From NCBI GenBank assembly GCA_021018815.1, contig JAITYX010000021.1:2323001-2387000 (forward strand): a DNA stretch of 64,000 nt, in the 5' to 3' direction. Every line of letters begins with the position of its first letter. Positions within the stretch are counted from its first letter, which is position 1. The notes beneath the pieces are model-generated. The model worked only from the letters and a program-made list of their open reading frames with translations. It ran no database searches and was not told the DNA's origin. The stretch is from Talinum fruticosum. Taxonomy: Eukaryota; Streptophyta; Magnoliopsida; Caryophyllales; Talinaceae. Positions 11,704-29,900 of this stretch are shown in pieces. Position numbers and translations under genes: made by a program.

Positions 11704-12767
11704 CCACCGGTGAGCCCCGTGGTGGCCATCGTTAGGCCCGGATGGAGGCGGTTGTGAACCACCACAGGAGGACAAAGGGTGGAGGGGGTATAGAGTAGTG
11801 AGGTGGCACACCTACATCCTTTGGATGAGAAATAAAAGGATCACATCTAAAGTTTCTAATTCTCACCCTAAAACCTAATTCTCATATTATATATATATAT
11901 ATATATACATCATTTGAAAAGATTATACTTATGTTATACATACAAATTATTTTTATTTATAAAACTTTATTTCTTACTATTTAACAAAATTTATATTTAT
12001 TTTTTATCTAATATAATATTTATTATATTTAATTTAAATAAAAAGTAATATCACCTAGTGATCCGTGTCATGCAGTGATGCCGCCTAATGCTTATTAGAT
12101 ATTCCAAGTGAGCTCGAGCTTCTAAAATTTGGGCTGATGATCATCTTGGTAATTCTAAACGACCAATTATTGAGCTAATGAGCAAAGCCTAATCAAACCA
12201 AGCAATGTTAATTTGATGAAATTTGACTATACTTTGAATAAAGAGTCACATACATAGTAGATCTTATTATATAGTTTACGAATAAGTAAAGTAATTTTAG
12301 GATTGTTTATTTTGTTAGTTTTAAAAAATTGTGATTTGCATTTCATAATCATTTTAGCCTGTGTGAGGATCAACAAGGTGAAGAGACAACAAATTAACTA
12401 TTTATGTTTAATGATATCAAATTTTGTCCAAATTCTATATATGGTTTAGTTTATATATACTGTGATGGTTAAAGTCAATTTATATCATGTGTGATGGTTA
12501 AACTCAATCTTCATGTTATTTTTGTATTAAAAATTAAATCCTTAGCTGTTGTTTTTTTTCCAATATATTTTGGACTCAAACAAATATAAATTTTGATATT
12601 TGGAATACAACATGCACTCCAAAAACCTAACTTAGCTTTATATCCATTGATCACACGTCTTCTTGTATACCGTTAGTCTTTGATAGAACATGTAAAATAA
12701 ATCCTATTTATTATATTTTTTTGTCATAAATATATTTGAAGATTTAATGTGCTTTTCTTAAGATGAA
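11704..12767. other. AT-rich intergenic DNA, no gene seen
   Basis: A short GC-richer stretch (11704-11800) continues the pre-insertion sequence. AT-rich DNA with an AT run near 11887-11907 follows. The part at about 11927-12060 resembles 14755-14875 (shared words such as TTTAATTTAAATAAA before a run ending in AATATCA), so both may be pieces of one dispersed repeat. Confidence 0.45.
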
Positions 12768-13198
12768 GGCCATGTTCGGCAACAATATTTGGAGTAGCTT
12801 TTAGCGTTTTGACCAAGTCAAAACACTAATCAACCAAATATTAGCGTTCGGTAAGGTAGTGTTTTAACTAGCGTTTGCGGTAACTTTTAGCGTTTCAAGT
12901 AGTGTTTCTAAAAAGTTAAGAATATTAGCTTTTCACATTTGAAAATAGCATTTCATATTTTTTGACAAAAAAATCCCTTCATTAATTTATATTTGACAAA
13001 TTATTTATATCCTTTTACGTCAATTTATAATAATAAGCTAACTCAACCTCTAAATTTACCGAATACATTTATTCAACCACTCAATTGAATAGTTATCCTC
13101 TAACAGCTAAAATCTAACAACTATCAACTACCTAAACAACTATCGACTACACAAACAACTATCTGCTACTAAAACAACTCATTTTGCCGAACATGACC
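12768..13198. mobile_element. MITE-like element with GGYCATGTTCGGCAA ends
   Basis: The 431-bp segment starts GGCCATGTTCGGCAA and ends TTGCCGAACATGACC, nearly perfect inverted repeats of 15 bp. GAA lies on both outer sides (12765-12767 is GAA; 13199 onward is GAAATG), a possible 3-bp target duplication. The interior has related sub-repeats such as TAGCGTTT. Superfamily is uncertain (Harbinger-like or hAT-like). Confidence 0.62.
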
Positions 13199-13995
13199 GA
13201 AATGTTCTTATATTTGAAATGTCAAACTCATTATTGATCCATTTAATTTTTTAAATAATTTATATTGTATTAATTTACAACCAAATGCTTATTTGGAGCA
13301 AAATATATAAACTATATTTTTTAAAGAAAAATGAATAGGCCCTAAAAAGTTCATCGTACACCAGGGCGTGATGACACATAGTAATTATAAGTACAAATTT
13401 TGTTACAAATTTTTAATTTAATTTAGTTTTTTATAACTTAATTTTCTCTTTTAATAATATAATTATTTCACATTACTATGTTTTTTTTATGTAACAAATT
13501 GCCTATTTATATAAAACATCCACAAAAAGATCTTTAATTATGAAAAGTAAATTTGTTAATTTTAGAAATTATGAAATTAAATGGCATTGTTATTTGATGT
13601 CGATCGGTGTCATTTATTAAGTTAATTGAACCATATAATAAAATATTTGTCATTAGCCAGTTAATATTAAAAGAGCTGTCGATTTGAAAGGACTCTATAA
13701 AATATTTTTTTTCATTGAATTGAATATAATTCTTTTTCTGTGGGCCATATAAACTTAATAATATTAAAATATGTCAATTTAAAGTATTTTTTATTGAATT
13801 TAAAGTATTATTGCATAATCTTTTGCGGTGGAATTAATTTAATAGAAATGCGAAAACAGTGCGAGACTGAGAGTTACGTAATTATTAATGAAAAATCCAG
13901 TTATGTTTTGTGGGTATTAACTTATTAAGGACATGTTCTGTGGAGTTAGTAAAATGGATGTGATTTGGTGTGAGAGTGGGTGAATATGGTTTAGT

Positions 13996-13997
<2 letters not shown>
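13199..13997. other. AT-rich intergenic DNA, no gene seen
   Basis: This is low-complexity AT-rich sequence between a MITE and a microsatellite. A 62-codon open frame at 13740-13928 has no recognisable family or codon signature and is probably chance. Confidence 0.4.

Positions 13998-14074
<77 letters not shown>
13998..14074. repeat. Palindromic AAT/ATT trinucleotide microsatellite
   Basis: AAT repeats run to about 14036 and switch directly to ATT repeats to 14074. The tract is therefore a nearly perfect inverted repeat that can form a hairpin of about 38 bp. Confidence 0.9.
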
Positions 14075-14875
14075 GGAAAGACTCCATTAGTGTCTCTTGC
14101 ACCAAGTATCAACTGTCACATGGCACACATCCAAACATCTAACTGTCACATGCCTGTATCCATATCTTCCCCTCAATATCACACTTATATTTCTATAAGT
14201 ATGAAACATTTGTTGAGACATTCCTGTAATCAAATTAAAAAATTAAAAAATTAAATACAGATAATAAAAAGGATCGACTATGTAAATTTTTTTGTGAATT
14301 TTTTTACAATTTGTTCTTCATACCACTTAAATTTAAAGAAATAACACACATTTTTTGTTCATTACATAATATATATTTTAAGCAAAATTTAACATATATT
14401 GTACCCAAAAAAACTTATTGTTATACTATACATCTGGTGTTTAAATTAAGCTATTTTTGAAAAGAAAAAATATATTTTTATAAAAATAAATAATGAAATA
14501 AATAATATTTTAACCAAATAAACATCAATATAGAATTTTTAAAAAATTAAAAAATCACGAACAAGAATTTATAATACTACTAAACTTTTTACAATTTTTT
14601 TATTTAACAATAATAATTATTTTTTATTTATATTAATCAATTATATGGCTACGAATGTTGGTTGTTTGTATGCCTCTATCTTTAATTTATCTTTTAATTA
14701 AATGTAATTTTTTTTATCGCTATTATTTTTTTAAATATAATTATATTTATGTCATGTATACAAATTAACTTCATTTATAAAATTTGATGTTCTTAGTATT
14801 TTTATAAAATTTTATTCATTATCTAATATTATTTTTATTACATTTAATTTAAATAAATAATAATATCAAGTGATG

Positions 14876-14913
<38 letters not shown>

Positions 14914-15332
14914 TTTTTTTAATGTTTTCTTTTTCATGTTTTTGTTGTTTCTATCAACAACAAGAAGGTTGGTGTTGGTGACATGTGATGGGGTTTCTTG
15001 AAATATTTGGACAAATGTAATATTTTTACAAAATAAATGCTAATAAGAAGAATTGTTTGAGAAAAGGTTATTTCGAATTAAACAACTATTCCAAAGTTGT
15101 TTATCAAACATCCAAAAGCTATTCGACTAAATCAAAACAACTAAATTCCTCAAAATACATCTTTTTATTTCCAAATAATTGTCAATCAAACACTTTCATT
15201 AAAACAATAAGTTTAATACGTATTTTACTACCAGATATGTGTCTATCACTCGTTAAAATAACTCCATATTCAGTTTTTTTCCTTTGGGTGAAATTTAGCT
15301 CCTCACGTTGTACAATCATACTTCGGGACTCT
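14075..15332. other. AT-rich intergenic DNA upstream of the cis-prenyltransferase
   Basis: It contains AT-rich sequence, a second AAT microsatellite (14874-14912) and weak open frames near 15057-15433 without family resemblance. The last 100 bp presumably form the promoter of the gene at 15452. Confidence 0.4.
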
Positions 15333-15339
15333 ATATAAA
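15333..15339 (+). promoter_or_regulatory. Candidate TATA box of the cis-prenyltransferase
   Basis: ATATAAAG-type sequence lies about 115 bp before the start codon at 15452, a plausible distance for a plant core promoter with a short leader. It is the only clear TATA match just upstream. No expression evidence is available. Confidence 0.4.
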
Positions 15340-15451
15340 GCAGCCGATACGCTCGTGTTAGCTCCAAAATCCATTGGATAGTTTCATTTTTAGTTAGATA
15401 GTCATTATTAATTAATGTAATCAATAAATACAAGGAAATTAGTCAAAGAAA

Positions 15452-16558
15452 ATGTTTAGCTTGGGTGTTAATAGTTCATTGTTTTGCAGGACTACTCTTG
15501 GCGGTTTTCTCTCTCCTAAATTACCTTGTCTTAAAAAACTAATGGTCTCTGAAGTACTAGTCCCCACTCGAAACGCCAACACTTTTGCTCCTTGTAATGG
15601 TATTTTTACCCAAGGAAAGTGCGGTGCATTTGGGTCTCCGGCGACAATATCGCCGGGAAAAGATGAGGATCCGTTTGTGCTTGTGGGGCTCCGGCGAGAG
15701 TTGATGCCGAAGCACGTGGCAGCCATCTTGGACGGGAACAGAAGATGGTCCAAAGCCCATGGGAAAGAGCTTGACTATTCACGCTTCTGTCAAGGTTACA
15801 TGGCTCTCGCTCATCTTTGTATCAAGTGGCGTATTTCTACTCTCTCTTGCTTCATGTTCTCCACTGAGAATTGGAAGCGATCCAAAGTACGCTACTTCTT
15901 CGTTGCCTTTTTCTCTCTCTACTTACTTACAATTATGATCGAATGCAACATGATATTTTATGCGTATGTGCATGCAGGAAGCTAATGACTTATTGTTTGG
16001 GCAATTTCAAACATATCTGGAGCAGAGTATGGACATTTGTATGAGGTGAGTTGTCCAACATATATACATACACTCTATGTAACTTTAAAAGACATACAAA
16101 TAAACACTTACTTATTGGACTGAAATAAAACCAGGGAAGGAATAAAAACGGCAATTATTGGAGAGAAGACTAAGCTTCCAAAATCGTTACAAGAGGAGAT
16201 AAAACAAGTGGAAGAGGGAACGAAGGAGAACTCAAAGCTGCTGCTGAATTTTGCAGCAAGTTATGGCGGGAAATGGGATGTCCTCCAAGCCATAAGAAGC
16301 ATCAGCAGGAAAGCCAAGTCTGGGGAGATTAGTCTCCAGGATGTCGATGAGGATTTGATGGACCAACAACTTTCAACCGATAGGCCAGATCTGATGATCC
16401 GGACTGGAGCTGACCAAAGAGTGAGTAACTTCTTGATGTGGCAAATGTCTCACACTGAGCTGTACTTCACAGATGTTTATGGCCCTGACTTTGGAGAGCC
16501 CAACTTCATCGATGCCTTGCGTTGGTTTCAACAGTTTGAAAGGGGCTTTGGCAAATGA
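15452..16558 (+). CDS. Cis-prenyltransferase (UPP synthase family), probably plastid-targeted
   Basis: Three exons (15452-15886, 15978-16045, 16135-16558) join in frame to give 308 residues. Residues 1 to about 75 are Ser/Thr/Leu-rich and poor in acids, like a plastid transit peptide. The family motifs follow: HVAAILDGNRRW (catalytic Asp at 94), FSTENWKR (136-143), RTGADQRVSNFLMWQ (257-271) and HTELYFTD (Mg-binding Glu at 276). Such enzymes add isopentenyl diphosphate in cis to make neryl, nerylneryl or longer polyprenyl diphosphates. Two features are odd. The usual G-x-x-x-x-x-GH-x-x-G stretch after the first motif is KELDYSRFCQG, and the usual GE pair before RxSN is AD. Product length cannot be predicted. 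It is convergent with the beta-glucosidase and paralogous to the fragment at 1-299. Confidence 0.9.
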
Positions 16559-17217
16559 AACTCTTACTAGTACTACATCTGCAGTAAGATCGATGATTCA
16601 ATGTCTCAGCTTCGGCTTTTTAAAAAAAAAATTATAAACATGTATGAATTTCTTAAGCAGGGCGCTATTTATATGAGCCCTGCAGCTGCAAGGTCGGATT
16701 ACAGGGCCAATGGTTGTACTTGTTCATCTTTATCACACATTTGTATTTTGTTGTTTTGATCGAAGCTGGTTGTATTTTCCATACTTTGTTGTTTTGATCG
16801 AAGCTGGTTGTATTTTCCGTACGTATATGATATTATCAATATGTTCTGCAAGTGATCAAGTTTTAGCGTAAATGATTAAAGATTTCAGAACATGTCGATT
16901 GTCTCCACAAACATTTCAACCACATAATGCTCATGGCAACTCGGAAACAAAAGGAAGAGAAAGCGGAGAGAAAAAGCTTTGATCAAATTTAACAGCAACT
17001 TGTTGGTATAATGGCATTGCTTTCCTCTTAGTTCCTCTCTACCATTGATAAACCTATATATCTCCAACACAACTTTGGTGCTCAATTAAATACATTTCAG
17101 CTGTTTCAGACTTAGAAGTGTTGAGACTGAATACATGTTCAATTGCTGAAGCAAAAGGGTTTATGTCTAAGACAGCCACAGTACAATTCCAGGTGAAAAT
17201 TATACATGGTTGTGCCG
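16559..17217. other. Convergent 3' regions with a 38-bp tandem duplication
   Basis: This is the space between two facing genes. At about 16746-16821 a 38-bp segment (containing GTTGTTTTGATCGAAGCTGG) occurs twice in a row, probably in the 3' UTR of the cis-prenyltransferase. No other gene is seen. Confidence 0.6.
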
Positions 17218-22817
<5,600 letters not shown>

Positions 22818-23949
22818 TTTGGAAAGCACCAATTATGCAGACGAATATATGATGGGATCGGGATGGCATGGAGTCAACTCATCGATCATACCATAGGAAT
22901 AGGGGCGATATAGATTCCAAGAATTCTCGATTTATATATATTCATAAAATCAATTGATTGGTACAGTATTTTCACTATTATATTCTACATTATTTTATTT
23001 TATTTTGGTGTCTTGAGCCAATTATGGAGGCACTCTGCAAGTTAACATTAGTACAATCTAGATTTGTTGTTGTGTGTGCTGCTATGCTGTATGGCTTGCA
23101 ATCTGTGATCTTTTTATCTTCATAATATGGAGATTAAAAAATTTTTAAACATATATTTTCTTAACTTCATAGTGCCCTAAATTTATTAAACAATATACTC
23201 CAATTTCAGTTCATCTTTATTGAAGTTTTATGGGACATTTGATATTAGTAGTATTTCAAGTATGATGATTATATGTGTGTTCTTTTTAGTTATTTATGTT
23301 GAATTTATTTTTAAAAAATTAACTTGTCTAAAGTTATTTTTGTTAAAGTGAATCTTAATTTATTTAGTAATTGAAATATGTCTGATTTTTTTATTGGACA
23401 TTTTCTATAATAAGTGAATCGAAAGTTCTTAGAAAAAGAATCACTTTTTTAAAGAATAAATTGCTTGATTCGATAAATCTTTATTTAAAATTTTAAATTA
23501 ATTTTAAATTAAAAGTTATTGCTGGCTCATAAATATGAATGGTAAATTGAAATCTCAAAGTAATTAACTTATCAATTTAATTAACCAAATTATAATTTAA
23601 TGCTATCGATTTTTAATTCAGTTTAATAACTATAATTTTTTATGGAACACTCTTACCTTGGATAAGTGAACCTATTACAATACAATTTTAATTCATAAAT
23701 ATAATTTAATTTTTTAATAATATTTTTTAAATTATGGTAATATTTTACTATCCTCGCAAAATTATGAAACTTTCACCAATATGAGAATTTAAGTAGCTAT
23801 AAAAATTGATGTCCTTAGGTACTGGTTGATTTCTTCATCCTCGGTTGTATTGTTCATCTGAACGAGGGGAAAAAATCCCCGAATTTTAACTCGTAGGGAG
23901 CACCACCGGGGTCGTCGGAGAAATCGTTTGAAACTCGGTGGAGTTGCCC
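22818..23949. promoter_or_regulatory. Intergenic space between head-to-head genes
   Basis: These 1.1 kb separate the start codons of the minus-strand beta-glucosidase and the plus-strand PNET2 gene, so both promoters lie here. Most is AT-rich. A GC-richer leader (23860-23949) precedes the PNET2 start. I found no convincing shared TATA box. Confidence 0.55.
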
Positions 23950-26900
23950 ATGGCCGCCATGGCTACCGTCGTTCTCTGGCTGCTCTTCCTCTCAAATATG
24001 GTCTCATCTTCCTCCGTTTTCGCAGACGAACTCGCTTTAGGTACTCTTCTTCTCTCTCTTCAACTTCCTCCCGCAAAGGCTAGGGTTTCATTCTTAAATC
24101 AGTAATGGTTGATCCTACCGTTCTGGATACCGCAATATCCTTCGTAAAGCTTTTCACTTTCAGTTTTGAGGCCAAATGATGCCTTACTTTCGAGGTAAAT
24201 TGTATTGGTAACTCTCCATTTTGCTTTGAGTGGTATATAGTAACAAGAAGAAGTGTCTTTGTGGTAATTGGTAAGGGTTTTCTTCATTTTGAGGGAATAG
24301 TTGGCGATTGAAAACTTTCTATAGGTCGCGGTAAGGGCCGCCATTTGTCTTGCTATATGGAAAATATTAAGGTCTAACCCCTTGAAACTTGCAAAGATCC
24401 CTAGTCATCTTTGGAGAATATTGAATTGATCTGACAAGCAAACTACGGAATGATTGGGTCATGTAATCCAAGTAGTTGTTTGGTTGTTAAGATGATGTTA
24501 TTAGATACTTGAATGCTGATTATTTGCCTGCGTCTGGATATGCAGTTGTTGGTCAGTCTACTGCACTGCTGGTAGTCCCTAAAGTGCCAGTGATCATGTC
24601 TCCTGGTTCCAAGCCTGGTGCCAATGTAGTTGCTGAAAGGGTCCATATATATGGCTTGTCGAGAACAAAAAATCTTAGAAGATTTTCGCATTCTGTGTTG
24701 GTAAAGGTTTCACATCTTAATTCCAGTCTTCGTCAACCCAGTGTTGAGGTTTGTTTTCATAGGTAAGTATGTATGCAGAGCTAAGATTGAATGCTTGAGG
24801 TGATAAAACGGCTGATAGAACAGTCTCAAGTAGTTTACATATCTATCTTCTGCAGAAAACCAAACTCTCTTCTACGTCATAAATTTATATCATAACAGAT
24901 TTGCTTGTAATGTAACCTCTGGATGGTGCTTCACATTTATTTTTAACATCATTTTGTGTGCATTCTCCCTAAGTATGGTTTGAGGAGACCTAAATGTAGG
25001 TAGTCTTGCTCTTGCAAGTAGGAGATTGTTACCAATTGACCCACCATAATATTTGAAGTATAAGCTTTATGAGCTTAATAAAATTTGGACAATATGTTGC
25101 AAATGTCCTGGAAAGGGGCATAAATATAGAAGTAGATATAGGCATACAGTGATTCCCAACGTTGCTCAACACATGGAAATTTGGAGAATTGGTAGAATTA
25201 ATATGGCTTTTCAGGTTCTTCGAAGAATTCTGGAAAAGATCGATTTACCAAAAAATTTTCTCGTGGCTCGAATTAGTGGAGGTGGAGCTGGTGGATAAGT
25301 GGGTTAACTTTTCTACCCCCATTTGGTTAGATGGTGCAGCTTTAATATTCACATTTGACAAGACATTATCCCTTGTTTCACAGGGAAGAGGCACAGAGCG
25401 CCAGAAAACAATGACATCTTTAAACCTGGCCTGTACGTCAGAGCAGAAATACAACCTAGAACCTAGCAATAATGCCCCTAGTCATCCTTCTGAAATTTCT
25501 ATATCACAAACTGAATTCTTTCCCAGTGTCGACTCAACTTTGACTATCATTTCTCTGTTTTCTTCATTTGTTCCCCCTTTTGTATATGGTTAACCCCCTT
25601 GGTTTCAATAATATCTTATTTGATTACTCAATTAACAAAAAAGAAAAAAAAACACTCTGTTTTCTCTCCAAATATGCAATTACAATTTTGTGAGTTGCAA
25701 TTTAGGTTGCATATGTGTAAAATGGATTGTGAGAGTGATAATTGTTATAAATTGTTGATGGTTAAGCAACTCATTCATGTGAAAATTCATGTTACCCATG
25801 CAGGAATTTGTCTCTTGGAATAGGCATGTGCCCACAAAATCAGTGGCAAAAACTTTCTAAGGATTCATGGGCCCGAAAAATGTCACCTTTTGACCACAAA
25901 CTTTTAGATATACGAATGGCTAGTTCCTCACGGGAAACATTGGAAGTGACCATTGAAGAAGGTAGGCTGTTTAATTGCTCAGACTGTTCATTGTTGCCAC
26001 TGCATTGATATTGGTTGCTAGTTGCTGTTGGTTTATGTATATTTTGTTCTAGATAGACATTGCATAATGCCTATGGGTGTTACATGTACCATATCTGCAG
26101 GAATTTATTGGCTTGCTAGCAAATTTCAAAGATGACAAGTTAAAATGTGACCCTTCCTAGTTAAAAAGTGACCCTTCCTAGTTAAAAAGTGTTTAGTTTT
26201 TCCCTTGACTACTGAAGTCTCATTAAGATGTGGTAGTGTTACTATTTATTTATCCATCATCCATGTTGTTGCCATAGTGCCATTTACCTATCTACTTTAA
26301 TATTTATATTGGAAGTTGCACATTCTACCATTAACTAGGAGGAGTAGTTTTATGTTCTGTTAAGCCCCATGGAAATGCTTCAAGACTTATTGTAAAGGAT
26401 CTTAAATTTGCAGCTTTGTTGAACTGTTGCTTGATGTTAGCTGATGTTGCTTTTTCTTTCCTGCCCTTCAGAGTTCTCTGCCTATCGGATGGTGTTGCTA
26501 GTACTCGGTACTGTGTTAATTATGCTGGCGCCCACACTCAGTCAGTCCTTGGTATTCTACTACAGCAGTGCAATGACTGTGGGAATCATACTTGTGATAC
26601 TGATTGTCCTTTTCCAGGTCGTTTTTCAGCTCTCTTGAATGAGTTTGTGCACTTTTGTGGTCTTGGATATCTTCCTGAGCCTTAGTTTCTCATATCATAA
26701 ACATGTTTTGTATGTTGTGGGTTTACTCTGGGTTGGCATATTCTGGTAGCCAGCGTGTTTGTGGTTTACTTCTAGGAGCTTGCTTTTCATGGATTAGCTA
26801 ACTTTAGTTACCTATTTGAAAATTTGGCAGGGGATGAAGCTTCTTCCGACCGGTCAACGGAGTTCACTTGCTATTTTCATATACTCATCTCTTGTAAGTG

Positions 26901-29900
26901 TTGTATTCTCTTGTTTACATGATGTCAGTCTCATGGCTTGCTGACAAACCTAAATAATTTTTTCCATCTACAGGTCGGCTTAGGATCTTTTCTCCTTCGT
27001 TACTTGCCACGACTGTTGCGCATGATGCTTTCAGAGATAGGAATTAGTGAGGATATGTACTATCCTGTATGTAAGTTATATTTGGTTGACTCTGAAGAGT
27101 GAGCGCAGCCTGTAGGGAAATTATGCGTCATAACTATCTGGTCCTCGATATTTTCTTGCTGCATGTTAGAGGAACCATGCTGGTGATGTTTCCTTTTGTT
27201 TGTCTTTGCAACCCCTTTCCCCCAAAAAGGTAGGAAAAAAGGGGATCATCACAGGCTCACTGCCATTTAAACTTGTTATACGTTTACATGGTTACCCAGT
27301 ATTTGTTTTATTTTTTTAATTTAAAAGAGAATTAGTTATCTTCTGATGTATCCAGCCATATCCATCCCTCGTACATTGCATCAGTGGCAAGTGCTTGTTC
27401 TTTTAGTGCATAGTTGATGATTGGAATCTGGTGAGGTATAACCGAATGTGCTATCATGGTATCTGGACTTAAGATTCAAGTACAAGTGCCAGATATGTAC
27501 ACTTGTCTAGTGTTGACTTTGCTTTTTGGCAAAATTTGTGTGTTTTTGGCCTAATTTTGAAGTGTCACTGTGTCCTGGCGTCATTTGCCTACATGGGTGC
27601 ATTAGGATATAATGAAGAGTCTACATGACATAGACTACAAGTTGAAAAATATCCCTTGTTATAAGACCATCAACACTAGAGTAGTGGATATGAAGCTTTT
27701 CTCTGGCTTTATTATCGTGCTAATGCATCAATTCATGAACTGCAGCTGGCGATTTTCTTCTTGCTGTTTATGTTTTTTGCTGGAGCTTGGTTGGGCTTTT
27801 GGGCTGTTCGAAAACTAATCCTGACTGAAGATGGCTCAATTGATACAACTGTGTCTCAATTTGTGGCTTGGTCAATCCGGATTTTGGGTGCTGTTATGGT
27901 TCTGCAGGTGCTTAATTTATCTACACCTTTAAAATTATCATGTGTCATGTTTTCTGCTGAATATTTTTTATTTCTGATTATCTTTTCAACCTGGCAAGGT
28001 TAATATGATTATGTTTAATTTCCCACATAATGGACTTTGATGGGCCTTTGTTAACTCCCAGTGCTCTTTGGATCCTCTGCTGGCAGCAGAAGCGCTGGTC
28101 TCTGCTATTTTGGTCGCGTCACTTTTGCGTAGGGCCGTCAGACCAAGATTTTTACGTCGCCTTTACAGGTCAGATTGAGAGGCACTTCTTATGTTGATGT
28201 CTTCCCTGAACCCCCCACCCCCCAAAAAAAAAAAAAAAAATCATTGTTTTGCTACTATGATGATATATGAATTAGATCAATGAACAAGGAATACATGGTT
28301 ATATGCTTTGTTATGTTTCTCAATAGATGAAGAGTGCGGGATTGCTCTTCCTATTGGTTTCAGTTGGTTAGGTTTGTGTACATTTTGACTTCTCTAGACT
28401 CCTGTCAGGGCAAGATTTCTAATACCTGTGTGGCCGTGTGCAAGTACAAGTACAACCTCTATGGTTGATTGTAGACTTTGCACTACTACCTATGTCGCCA
28501 CCTGCCAAGTTACATGTTCTTTTCAGGGAGCTCTCATTCTAGAGAACTCCACATTTTATCATGATTGCTATGGAGATTACTCTTAGGATGGTTAAATCTC
28601 TAGTAAATTCTCCTGGAGTGTGTAATTGTAGGTGAGATGCTGGATAGGCTTGTTTCCATACAACATCATGCTTTTTTTTTTTTTTTTTTTTTGGGGGGGA
28701 CAGGCTGGTTGGGTGCGCCTGAGACACCAGTTTGGTCTGGTTATTATGACTTACCATAGGATTGCAGCTGCTTGTCAATTGTTCTAAACAATACTGATTT
28801 GGACTTGTAAAAGGAAGACTCCTGAGAGTGTGATTGAGTTGTTAGACAGTAATTTTGGCAGCAATAGAAAGATCCAAGAAATTTGGAGGAAAGTCAGCAG
28901 ACAATATTTGGCTTTGGCTCACTGTAGTTCACTGCGGTTACATATACTTGGATCTTCTCCATACCTTGTAAATGCAGATCTGCTCCAAACGGTGGTGGTT
29001 GGTCGATATGGGTTTTGCTGTGATGTGCAGTCATTAGTTTTAAAAAGCGCGCCCTGGCTCACAAAAGTCCAAAGCCCACCCCCTTGCGCCTTGCAAGGGG
29101 TGAAGCCCAGCCCCTCCAAAAGCCCTCTGAGCCACACCTCAGTCTGTGCATCAGCCAGCGCAGTTGCGCCTTGCGTGCATCAATGGGCTTTTTCTGTTTT
29201 TTGCTATTTTCCTATCTCCCCTCCCCCATCTCTTTCTTTTGTCTGTGTCTTTGTTGGATTGCGAGTAAGTGGGTTAGTTTAGTTGCATCTTTTTTCAATT
29301 GGTGCAATTTTTTTTCTTTTTTTGCTTGCTTTTTCGGTGAAAGTCCTAGCGAATTCATTTTGTTATCACAATCTAAGGCTCTTTGTGGTATTTTTCGTAG
29401 TTGGAATGATATCTAATTACTTATTTGATATCATATCTAGCATATTCGACAAAAAATATTACTTGGTAACAATTTTCAAGCATTTTTTAGTAAGTGCGCC
29501 CCGTTCCACCACAGGACCTTTTGCGCTTTTGTGCGCCTTGAGCTTTTTAAACTAAGAGTAGTAATCATGAGGATCATCTTAATTCATAATGAGGATAGTG
29601 TTAACATCTGAAAGGGTTTCGGAGACATAGTGGTCTAAGTAGTAATCATCAAGATCATGTAAATTCATGAAGAGATTACCCTTAATGTCCCAAGGGATTT
29701 CAAAGGTGTAGTGGTCAACTCCTTCCAAGACCCAAAAATGAAAGCTATTATCCATGGTTTTTGCAATTTTTGAAAAATTTTCGAAAAGTTGTAAAATAAT
29801 ATCTTAATAAACAAAAGGTTTTTAGCTATTTTAGGCTAATTCTAATTCATTTCAACAGCATTGTACACTAAGAAAACACTAAAATCTTCCTCATTCTTGA

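Noticed and set aside
22818..22832. Earlier start for the beta-glucosidase
   Set aside because: The codon at 22832-22830 is TTG and an in-frame stop lies just before it; the ATG at 22817 begins a normal signal peptide.
28830..29555. Open frames of 90-150 codons on the plus strand
   Set aside because: They lie in the PNET2 intron and over the inverted-repeat element; the relative at 31794-32339 breaks the frames.
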